Source: JAVBOP01 sp031550405
GTDB taxonomy: Bacteria > Bacteroidota > Ignavibacteria > Kapaibacteriales > UBA2268
Assembly (NCBI GenBank): GCA_031550405.1
Contig: JAVBOP010000144.1
Location: 1 to 9,133, forward strand
Reading direction: 5' to 3'
DNA length: 9,133 nucleotides
Of this stretch, positions 1 to 6,170 are shown in pieces. Positions within the stretch are counted from its first letter, which is position 1. Each line of letters opens with the position of its first letter. The position numbers and the translations under genes are program-made. The notes beneath the pieces were generated by a model. The model ran no database searches and was not told where the DNA came from. It saw only the letters and a list, made by a program, of their open reading frames with translations.

Positions 1-3000
1 AGACTGTTTCCACGGATTTTGACACCGCCGACAGGCTTTATTTTGAACCGCTTTGTGAAGAGGATGTACTGAACGTTATAAAAGCCGAAAAACCATACGG
101 CGTGGTGGTTGCTTTTGGCGGACAAACTGCTCTTAATTGCGGCATGGATTTGCATAAAGCAGGCGTGTTTGAAAAATATGGTGTGCAAATTCTCGGTACT
201 TCGATTGAGGCAATTCAAACTACCGAAGACAGAGAATTGTTTGTTCAAAAAATGAATAAACATTCATTAAAAACGCCAAAAAGCATCGCTGTTAATACGC
301 TTGACGATGCAATGAAAGCGGGCAAAGAAATCGGTTTTCCGCTTATTATTCGTTCTGGATTTGTGCTTGGCGGCATGGGAAGCGGTTTTTGCGATAATGA
401 AGAAGAATTAATGGCGCGCTCGAAAATTGCTTTCAGTTATGCACCACAAATTCTTGTAGAAGAATCGCTTTATGGTTGGAAAGAAATAGAATTTGAGGTT
501 ATTCGCGACAAAAATGACCATTGTTTCACCGTTGCAAGCATGGAAAATTTTGATCCGCTTGGCATTCATACAGGCGAAAGTATTGTCGTTGCTCCGACTA
601 TGTCGCTTGATGACGGCGAGCTGGAAATGCTGCAGGAAATTTCCGTGAAAACTATACGTGCCATTGGTATTGTCGGCGAGTGCAATATTCAGTTTGCCTT
701 TAATTCTGTTACCGATGATTACCGAATTATTGAAGTTAATGCCCGTATGTCGCGTTCATCGGCACTGGCATCGAAGGCAACGGGCTATCCGCTTGCGTTT
801 GTTGCTGCAAAACTTGCTGTCGGCTATAATCTGCATGAAATTGGCGAGCCAAATACGCCAAATTCTGCCGCAATTCCTCCTAAATTGGACTATATGATTG
901 CTAAAATTCCTCGCTGGGATTTGACGAAATTTGTCGGTGTTTCCCGTCAAATTGGCAGCAGCATGAAAAGTGTCGGCGAAATTATGTCTATCGGAAAGAC
1001 TTTTGAAGAAATCATGCAGAAGGGCTTGCGTATGATTGGGCAAGGTATGCACGGCTTTGTGGCAAACTCCAATCTTGAAACAGACGACCTTGATAATGCT
1101 CTTTCCAACCCAACAGATGAACGTGTGTTCATGATTGATTTGGCTTTTCAGCGTGGCTATTCGATAGATAAAATCCATGATTTGACTAAGATAGACAAAT
1201 GGTTCTTAGAAAAATTAAAAAATATTCATAATTATGCCAATGAATTAGCTAAGCTAGATAAAATAGAAGACATAACAGAAGATGTAATGTTTAAGGCAAA
1301 GGTGCTTGGTTTTTCTGATTTTCAGATTGCACGTTTGGTGGATAAAAATACAGATAACTGTACGATGGAAGAGTCAAATCTGAAAATAAGGCAGCATCGC
1401 AAAAAATTAAATGTGCTTCCAGTTGTAAAACGCATCAATACTGTTGCTTCCGAGCATCCGGACTTAACCAATTATTTATATACTACTTACGAAAAAAGCG
1501 AGCATGATATTCCATTTTATAAATCCGATAAATCCGTTATCGTGCTTGGTTCTGGTGCATATCGCATTGGCAGTTCGGTTGAGTTCGATTGGTGTTCGGT
1601 AAATGCCGCACAAACTGCCCGCAAGCTCGGCTATCGTACGATTATGATAAATTATAATCCCGAAACCGTTTCGACTGATTACGATATTTGCGACAAGTTG
1701 TATATGGACGAGCTGTCTATGGAGCGTGTTTTGGATATATTCGAGCTTGAGCTGCCAAAAGGCGTGATTGTTTCGATGGGCGGGCAAATTCCGAATAATC
1801 TCGCTATGAAGCTGCATCGCCAGCATGTTCCGATACTTGGCACTTCGCCGATTTCGATTGACAGAGCTGAAAATCGCCACAAATTCTCGCTTATGCTTGA
1901 CCAGCTTGATATTGATCAGCCTGAATGGACGGAAGTATCAACAATAGAAGAGATTTACGGTTTTTGCGATGATGTTGGCTATCCTGTTTTAATTCGCCCG
2001 TCATACGTGTTGTCTGGTGCGGCGATGAATGTATGTATGAATAGAAAAGATTTGGATCATTTTTTGACACTTGCAGCAGCGGTTTCTAAGGAGCATCCTA
2101 TCGTTGTGTCCAAGTTTTTGGTCAATGCCAAGGAAATTGAATTTGATGCAGTTGCCAAAAATGGCGAAATAGTGGAATATGCAATTAGTGAGCATGTGGA
2201 ATTTGCAGGCGTGCATTCTGGCGATGCGACATTAGTATTCCCAGCTCAAAAAATATATTTTGAAACAGGCAGAAGGATTAAAAAAATCAGCCGCCAGATT
2301 GCCAAAGAGCTGAATATTTCCGGTCCATTTAACATCCAATTCCTTGCTGTAAATAACGATATTAAGGTTATTGAATGTAACTTGCGTGCATCGCGTAGTT
2401 TTCCGTTTGTATCGAAAATTTTGAAGCACAGCTTTATCGAAACTGCAACTCGCGTTATGCTTGATGCACCCTATGAAAAGCCTGATAAGAACGCCTTTGA
2501 CATTGACTATATTGGTGTTAAGGCATCGCAGTTTTCGTTCAGCCGTTTGCAGGAAACCGATCCTATACTTAGCGTGGATATGGCATCGACAGGCGAAGTT
2601 GGCTGCATTGGCAACGATTTTAATGATGCCCTCATAACTTCAATGATTGCAGTAGGTTACAAGATTCCAAAGAAAAATATAATGCTTTCAACAGGTGAGC
2701 CTAAGTCGAAAGTTGATCTGCTTGATGTATGCAAAAAGCTGACTAAAAAAGGCTATCATTTGTTTGCAACACGCGGTACGCAGTGCTTCCTTGAAGAAAA
2801 CAATATTCCTGCAACTATGGTGCATTGGGGCGATGAGGAGGTGCATCCAAACGTAATTGATATGATAAATCAGAGCGAATTTGATTTGGTGATAAATATA
2901 CCGAAGGATCGTTCGCTTGATGAATTAAATAATGATTATTTAATTCGCAGAACGGCAGTTGATAGGAACGTTCCGCTTATTACGAATGGTCGTCTTGCCG

Positions 3001-3074
3001 CAGCCTTTCTCGAGGCAATATGCGAGCAAAGCATAGAAGACATCAACATTAAGAGCTGGGACGAGTACAGGTAA
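1..3074 (+). CDS. carB: Carbamoyl-phosphate synthase large subunit, 5'-truncated by the window edge
   Basis: CarB makes carbamoyl phosphate from bicarbonate, ammonia (passed from the CarA glutaminase) and two ATP, in the cytoplasm, for pyrimidines and arginine. The reading frame is open from base 3 (first residues TVSTDFDTADRLYF) to TAA at 3072-3074: 1023 residues. By alignment from memory with E. coli CarB, about 50 N-terminal residues are missing. The N-half ATP-grasp shows GGQTALNC (about 114-140), IIRSGFVLGGMGSG (about 342-385), GIHTGES and EVNARMSRSSALASKATGYP (about 735-795). The C-half repeats the fold with VIVLGSGAYRIGSSVEFDW (about 1534-1590), NPETVSTDYD, GGQIPNNLA, RPSYVLSGAAMNV, GVHSGDAT and ECNLRASRSFPFVSK. 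The MGS-like regulatory domain runs from about 2560 (ASTGEVGCIG) to the end. The forms GSGAYRIGSSVEFDW and GGQIPNNLA match the eukaryotic and Bacteroidota type, not the E. coli type. No frameshift is seen. carA is not in the window. Confidence 0.97.
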   Translation, partial: TVSTDFDTADRLYFEPLCEEDVLNVIKAEKPYGVVVAFGGQTALNCGMDLHKAGVFEKYGVQILGTSIEAIQTTEDRELFVQKMNKHSLKTPKSIAVNTLDDAMKAGKEIGFPLIIRSGFVLGGMGSGFCDNEEELMARSKIAFSYAPQILVEESLYGWKEIEFEVIRDKNDHCFTVASMENFDPLGIHTGESIVVAPTMSLDDGELEMLQEISVKTIRAIGIVGECNIQFAFNSVTDDYRIIEVNARMSRSSALASKATGYPLAFVAAKLAVGYNLHEIGEPNTPNSAAIPPKLDYMIAKIPRWDLTKFVGVSRQIGSSMKSVGEIMSIGKTFEEIMQKGLRMIGQGMHGFVANSNLETDDLDNALSNPTDERVFMIDLAFQRGYSIDKIHDLTKIDKWFLEKLKNIHNYANELAKLDKIEDITEDVMFKAKVLGFSDFQIARLVDKNTDNCTMEESNLKIRQHRKKLNVLPVVKRINTVASEHPDLTNYLYTTYEKSEHDIPFYKSDKSVIVLGSGAYRIGSSVEFDWCSVNAAQTARKLGYRTIMINYNPETVSTDYDICDKLYMDELSMERVLDIFELELPKGVIVSMGGQIPNNLAMKLHRQHVPILGTSPISIDRAENRHKFSLMLDQLDIDQPEWTEVSTIEEIYGFCDDVGYPVLIRPSYVLSGAAMNVCMNRKDLDHFLTLAAAVSKEHPIVVSKFLVNAKEIEFDAVAKNGEIVEYAISEHVEFAGVHSGDATLVFPAQKIYFETGRRIKKISRQIAKELNISGPFNIQFLAVNNDIKVIECNLRASRSFPFVSKILKHSFIETATRVMLDAPYEKPDKNAFDIDYIGVKASQFSFSRLQETDPILSVDMASTGEVGCIGNDFNDALITSMIAVGYKIPKKNIMLSTGEPKSKVDLLDVCKKLTKKGYHLFATRGTQCFLEENNIPATMVHWGDEEVHPNVIDMINQSEFDLVINIPKDRSLDELNNDYLIRRTAVDRNVPLITNGRLAAAFLEAICEQSIEDINIKSWDEYR

Positions 3075-3325
3075 GCCTTAGAATTTCATAAATATAGGCA
3101 ATATACTTTATAACATTCAACCTCATACAACAGCTCATGAGGTTGAATGTTCATATCGCCCTCCATTTATGAATTTATTTTAATTAATATATTGAATAAA
3201 GAGCAAATCCTGTTCTTGAATGTACATGCCAGACTTGTGCGGCTGTCCAAGATGCAGAGCGAACAAAGCACTGTGATTTTGTGACAGTTGATATGTATAA
3301 TGTAATTTGCAGATGGTGTTACATT
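3075..3325. other. Convergent intergenic region between carB and the DUF2130 gene
   Basis: This 251-bp gap separates two genes that converge. Its left half holds the perfect inverted repeat at 3112-3151. Flanking it, a looser 9-bp pair of arms (TTCATAAAT at 3085-3093 and ATTTATGAA at 3165-3173) could extend a cruciform. The right half (about 3195-3325) is less AT-rich and stays open in several frames without a good start. One is a minus-strand frame of about 50 codons reading ...LHYTYQLSQNHSALF...; another is a Cys-containing plus-strand frame (3200-3343, no ATG). Neither is recognised, so this may be a decayed gene or plain intergenic DNA. No tRNA or riboswitch was seen. Confidence 0.5.
3112..3151. 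terminator. Perfect 15-bp inverted repeat, possible bidirectional terminator
   Basis: AACATTCAACCTCAT (3112-3126) pairs without mismatch with ATGAGGTTGAATGTT (3137-3151) around a 10-base loop. It lies 38 bp after the carB stop and downstream of the converging DUF2130 gene, where a shared terminator would be expected. Neither strand has the run of T after the stem that a classical intrinsic terminator needs, so the role is inferred from position only. It could also be an operator or a dispersed palindrome. Confidence 0.4.
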
Positions 3326-4642
3326 TTATCTTCTGCCGCTTAAAAGCTCGATTTCCGGGATGGCGGCGCCGGCAATACCCTTAATAGCGCCATAGAATTC
3401 TATACTGTTGGTCAAAATCCAATCAAGCTGTTTTTCCCGCTCCTTCCAAATTTTTTGCATCTGGATTTTCTCCTTTTCATAACTATTTTTTAATTCCTCA
3501 AAACCTCTTATAATTGCCTCCAAATTCCCTCTAAACTCTTTACTTATCATATAATTATATAGCATTTCCATTTTTGAAGTTTTTCCTTGCTGAACAATAC
3601 TTGCCTGCTGGAGGCGAATCAAAGAATGGCGCAAAACAAGCGAAAAAGCACGAATATCCTTGTACGGACAAATCCACACCCCGTCATCCAGATGCGCCTC
3701 ATTTTTGTTTGCAGGCATGGTTTTGCTTGCAATTACAAGGATTTCCGCTTTTTCTCTTTGCCCGTCGATTTTCAATTTGTCAATCCAATCCTTCTGAAAA
3801 TGCAGCGTCCGCTTGCTTTCATATAAAATTTTTCCGCATATATCGCCATTAGTATTGCGGACAATTTGCAAAATATCGGCTCCCATTTGCCCAGTTTTAA
3901 TCGAAATAATCTCATCAAATGGATAGTGCGTTTTCAGCATTTCCTCAATAACAAGCTCCTGAACTTCGCCCTGCATCTGCATCGATCCCTGCTCAGCAGC
4001 CCGCTTTGTGTCGTCTATTTTTTTCTTCAAATCATTAATTATTTTTTCATTTTCTTTCTCGCGCAACCGATTTTCCTCATCTTTCTCGCGCAGCTTAATA
4101 TTCAGCATTTCATTGCTATTATTCTGCATTTCCTGCAATTTTTTCTGAAATTCATATTCTTTCTCTTTTAAAATAGAGTTGCGAGTTTCTTCGATTATTA
4201 ATTTTTTTTCATTTTCGGCTTCAATTAATTTGCGCTCTAACTGAGCAAATTCAATTTCTTTTTTCCGCGCCTCGTTTAATAATTTAGTTTTTGTATTCAA
4301 TTCATCGTTCAAAATCTTGGTAGAATTTTCATTTTCTTGTTCTAACTCTATTCTAATTCTGCGAGTTATTTCATTTTCCCTTGCCTGAACTAATTTATTT
4401 GCACGGCTCGCAATTTCAATATCCATCAGCTCTTTTTGCTTTGATAATTCATATTCTTTGGCTTCAAATTGCTTTTTCATCTCTTCAATTTTTTTCTGCT
4501 CAATACATAAATCAGTTTGCATTCGTTTCGATTTTTCCTCAAATTCATTGAGGTATTTTTCTTCTATTCGTTTGGATAATATAGAACTTACATCTATTGA
4601 ATTTCCACATTCCGGACAAATTATTGAATCAATTTTTTGCAT
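3326..4642 (-). CDS. DUF2130 family protein: zinc knuckle, coiled coil, nuclease-like domain
   Basis: A 438-residue protein of unknown cellular role. Residues 9-13 form a single CPECG knuckle near the N-terminus, as DUF2130 proteins usually have; no second Cys pair is visible. Residues about 25-215 are rich in Glu, Lys, Gln, Asn and Leu and should form a long coiled coil. The DUF2130 domain starts near MQGEVQELVIEEML (223-236) and includes GQMGADILQIV (251-261) and CGKILYESKRT (269-279). The Asp of GAD (256) and the Glu-x-Lys of ESK (275-277) fit a PD-(D/E)xK nuclease-like active site, which is how this family has been compared with RmuC; activity here is inference. No signal peptide or membrane segment is seen, so it should be cytoplasmic. 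The ATG at 4642 has no Shine-Dalgarno sequence. The gene stands alone, converging with carB and diverging from the membrane peptide gene. It is markedly AT-rich, down to about 25% GC in the coiled-coil part. Confidence 0.85.
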   Translation of the reverse strand: MQKIDSIICPECGNSIDVSSILSKRIEEKYLNEFEEKSKRMQTDLCIEQKKIEEMKKQFEAKEYELSKQKELMDIEIASRANKLVQARENEITRRIRIELEQENENSTKILNDELNTKTKLLNEARKKEIEFAQLERKLIEAENEKKLIIEETRNSILKEKEYEFQKKLQEMQNNSNEMLNIKLREKDEENRLREKENEKIINDLKKKIDDTKRAAEQGSMQMQGEVQELVIEEMLKTHYPFDEIISIKTGQMGADILQIVRNTNGDICGKILYESKRTLHFQKDWIDKLKIDGQREKAEILVIASKTMPANKNEAHLDDGVWICPYKDIRAFSLVLRHSLIRLQQASIVQQGKTSKMEMLYNYMISKEFRGNLEAIIRGFEELKNSYEKEKIQMQKIWKEREKQLDWILTNSIEFYGAIKGIAGAAIPEIELLSGRR

Positions 4643-4832
4643 AAATCAAAATTAAAATAATAAATAACACAAGCTTTAATATAGCTAAATATTTTCTTTT
4701 CTTAACGCTTCTTTTTCATAAAACTTAGCTTTAGAGCTTAATTTAAAATATATTAGCCATCGACAGCTTTTAAAAATTGGTATAATTTTTGTAGGAAAAT
4801 ATTGTATTGTAATAATAAATTTTGAGATTATT
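4643..4832. other. Divergent AT-rich promoter region
   Basis: This 190-bp AT-rich gap lies between the starts of the minus-strand DUF2130 gene and the plus-strand membrane peptide gene, so it should hold promoters for both. A candidate for the rightward one is listed separately. I could not pick out a convincing leftward promoter. Short motifs built on AGCTTT and AGCTAA recur between about 4672 and 4770 but do not form a clear repeat. Confidence 0.5.
4760..4786 (+). promoter_or_regulatory. Candidate promoter for the membrane peptide and lipoprotein genes
   Basis: TGGTATAAT at 4778-4786 matches an extended -10 element exactly. TCGACA at 4760-4765 resembles a -35 box (5 of 6) but with a short 15-base spacer. 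The ATG of the peptide gene is 46 bases downstream of the -10. The main sigma factor of Bacteroidota prefers a different -7 element (TAnnTTTG), so the match may be partly chance in AT-rich DNA. The AAAAATT and AATTTTT arms around it could also form a weak hairpin. Confidence 0.3.
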
Positions 4833-4952
4833 ATGGAAATCAATTATCTTAAAGCAGGATTTTTTTTAGCAATCGGTATTGGTTATGTGCTATTCAATTC
4901 GAAAGGAATACGAAATTTACCTAAAAAAATCAAACAACTCTTAAATCATTGA
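4833..4952 (+). CDS. Small single-pass membrane peptide, 39 aa
   Basis: ATG at 4833 opens a 39-codon frame ending in TGA at 4950-4952. The peptide begins MEINYLKAGFFLAIGIGYVLF: one short hydrophobic helix of about 15 residues (7-21) with small Gly and Ala residues. The tail is strongly basic (SKGIRNLPKKIKQLLNH), which predicts an N-out, C-in topology by the positive-inside rule. I do not recognise a family. Its stop is 5 bp before the ATG of the NlpC/P60 lipoprotein, which suggests co-transcription and perhaps translational coupling. No strong Shine-Dalgarno sequence precedes it, as for most genes here. It is below the usual length cut-off of gene finders. The clean layout of helix, basic tail and adjacent stop/start argues for a real gene, but chance is possible. 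Confidence 0.5.
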   Translation: MEINYLKAGFFLAIGIGYVLFNSKGIRNLPKKIKQLLNH

Positions 4953-4957
4953 CATTT

Positions 4958-5533
4958 ATGCGTAGTAATTTCAACAAATTTTCAATTCTCTGCTATTTTA
5001 TTTTTATCTGTTTTGCTGCCTGCCAGCCTACAGTGCGTTTTGCAAGCAACAAAAGCGAGGAGAAAAAGTCCAGTATTGCTGAGCAAAATAGTGGAAAAAA
5101 ATCCACAATTGCACAATCTTCTACAAAAAAAAATCCACAATCCAATACATCGACATCTCATATTGCTAATAATTTTTCTAATAAAATTCTTACTATTGCT
5201 GAAAGCTGGCTTGGAGTTTCATATAAATATGCTGGAAATACAAAGGCAGGTGTGGATTGCAGCGGTTTTGTAAAAAACGTATACAACGAAGTTGGCGTTG
5301 AGCTGCCTCGCACTTCGGGTGAGCAATATTTGGTTACAATTCCCACCGACCAGCCGAATGTTGGGGATCTTGTGTTTTTCAAAAAACGAGATCAAATTTA
5401 TCATGTTGGAATATATGTTGGAAACAATCAGATGATCCATGCTTCTTCGCAAAAAGGCGTGATAAAGCAATCGCTTGATGAGAATGTTTTTGTTAGAAAT
5501 CACGCAGGTTTTGGGAAAATAAAAATTCCGTAA
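4958..5533 (+). CDS. NlpC/P60 family lipoprotein, probable peptidoglycan endopeptidase
   Basis: The predicted product cuts peptide stems of peptidoglycan at the cell envelope, like E. coli MepS (Spr). I start it at ATG 4958 (191 residues), not TTG 4949: the ATG gives a tidy lipoprotein signal, MRSNFNK then a hydrophobic stretch to the lipobox-like CFAAC, with the lipidated Cys at residue 22. The first box residue is Phe, so the match is not ideal. Residues about 30-70 are a Lys/Ser/Asn/Thr-rich linker with repeated KKS-IA units. The NlpC/P60 domain spans about 75-191: ILTIAESWLGVSYKYAG, DCSGF with catalytic Cys101, LPRTSGEQ, VGDLVFF, HVGIYVG with catalytic His149, and MIHASS with His161. The domain is complete and typical. 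The gene follows the small membrane peptide by 5 bp and its stop is 6 bp from the converging nadD stop. The exact bond cleaved is not shown by the sequence. Confidence 0.92.
   Translation: MRSNFNKFSILCYFIFICFAACQPTVRFASNKSEEKKSSIAEQNSGKKSTIAQSSTKKNPQSNTSTSHIANNFSNKILTIAESWLGVSYKYAGNTKAGVDCSGFVKNVYNEVGVELPRTSGEQYLVTIPTDQPNVGDLVFFKKRDQIYHVGIYVGNNQMIHASSQKGVIKQSLDENVFVRNHAGFGKIKIP
5095..5141 (+). repeat. Direct repeat with poly-A tracts in the lipoprotein linker
   Basis: AAAAAAATCCACAAT occurs at 5095-5109 and again at 5127-5141, the second copy preceded by two more A, giving runs of 7 and 9 A. The copies are 32 bp apart, which is not a multiple of three, so they are read in different frames (KKST and KKNPQ). 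Slippage or recombination here would shift the frame before the catalytic domain. Confidence 0.6.
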
Positions 5534-5539
5534 TATCCA

Positions 5540-6079
5540 TCAACCGTTCTTGTTCCGGATTTGATTGCGGATTGCTGTTGACGAAATTGGCATCATGTTG
5601 TGATTAAGCCAGATTGGAATATGAGGATATAAGATGCTGTTTATGATTTTTTTTTCATTATTGGTGCAACTTCCAACTCTTTTCGCTATTACAAGTTGCG
5701 CCATTTCTAAAATACCTCTGTAATCTTTCCACTTGTTAAATTCAATAGCCTGATCGGTGCCAATCAATAAGAATAAATTTAAATTCATATATTTATTTTT
5801 GACAAAATTCAAAGTGTCAATCGTATAGGAAATCTCTGTATTTTTCAATTCATAATCGCAAATTTCAAAATGGTTATTTCCCGCAACCGCCTCTTCTATC
5901 ATTGCCATGCGCTGCTCGGCAGTAAACATCGCATCGGTATTGTTTAGTTTGAATGGAGAAATATTTGCAGGAATAAACAAACATTTATCCAAATTGCATT
6001 GTTCTGCAAAACATTGAGCAATATGCAAATGCGCTTCATGTATTGGATCAAAACTTCCGCCAAAAATTCCGATATTCAT
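5540..6079 (-). CDS. nadD: Nicotinate-nucleotide adenylyltransferase, short C-terminus
   Basis: NadD joins nicotinate mononucleotide to ATP, giving deamido-NAD and pyrophosphate, the second-last step of NAD synthesis, in the cytoplasm. The 179-residue protein has the nucleotidyltransferase signature GGSFDPIHEAH (7-17) with the two His of the HxxH motif, SPFK (41-44), SYTIDTL (84-90), LLIGTDQ (104-110), a W-x2-Y-x2-I stretch near 117-123, and the closing ISSTAIR motif (165-171). After ISSTAIR only 8 residues remain, whereas most NadD proteins continue for some 20-30 more with a VPxxVxxYI-like end, so the tail seems lost or shortened. The start ATG is set by the MNIGIFGGSFDP beginning and has no Shine-Dalgarno sequence. 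The gene is divergent from pgk and converges with the lipoprotein gene, leaving no room for a terminator between stops. Confidence 0.93.
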   Translation of the reverse strand: MNIGIFGGSFDPIHEAHLHIAQCFAEQCNLDKCLFIPANISPFKLNNTDAMFTAEQRMAMIEEAVAGNNHFEICDYELKNTEISYTIDTLNFVKNKYMNLNLFLLIGTDQAIEFNKWKDYRGILEMAQLVIAKRVGSCTNNEKKIINSILYPHIPIWLNHNMMPISSTAIRNQIRNKNG

Positions 6080-6107
6080 TTTAAAAACCGTAGTTTATTG
6101 TGCATTG

Positions 6108-6115
6108 CAAATATA
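6108..6115 (-). promoter_or_regulatory. Candidate Bacteroidota -7 element for nadD
   Basis: On the minus strand this reads TATATTTG, an exact match to the TAnnTTTG -7 consensus known from Bacteroidota, 28 bases upstream of the nadD ATG. No clear -33 TTTG is seen about 20 bases further up, so it is a partial match. It lies in the 91-bp divergent nadD-pgk gap. Confidence 0.35.
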
Positions 6116-6157
6116 AAAATATTTCGTAAATTGGCGCATATTATCAATCTTATTTTT

Positions 6158-6162
6158 AAGGA
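6158..6162 (+). promoter_or_regulatory. Shine-Dalgarno-like site of pgk
   Basis: AAGGA lies 8 bases before the pgk ATG, a normal Shine-Dalgarno distance. The other protein starts in this window lack such a site, so pgk stands out; this may reflect high expression. It also supports ATG 6171 as the start. Confidence 0.5.
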
Positions 6163-6170
6163 CAAAAACT

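Noticed and set aside
4949..4957. TTG 4949 as start of the NlpC/P60 lipoprotein
   Set aside because: ATG at 4958 gives a normal lipoprotein signal and follows the upstream small gene stop without overlap; the TTG adds three residues with no benefit.
3326..5533. A defence island made of DUF2130, membrane peptide and NlpC/P60 lipoprotein
   Set aside because: The DUF2130 gene is divergent from the other two, the lipoprotein is a typical cell-wall hydrolase, and no defence-related partner is present.
6131..6158. Possible Bacteroidota-type promoter for pgk (TTGG then TATTTTTA)
   Set aside because: The -7 match is imperfect, the spacer is too short, and a start from it would leave almost no leader before the ATG.
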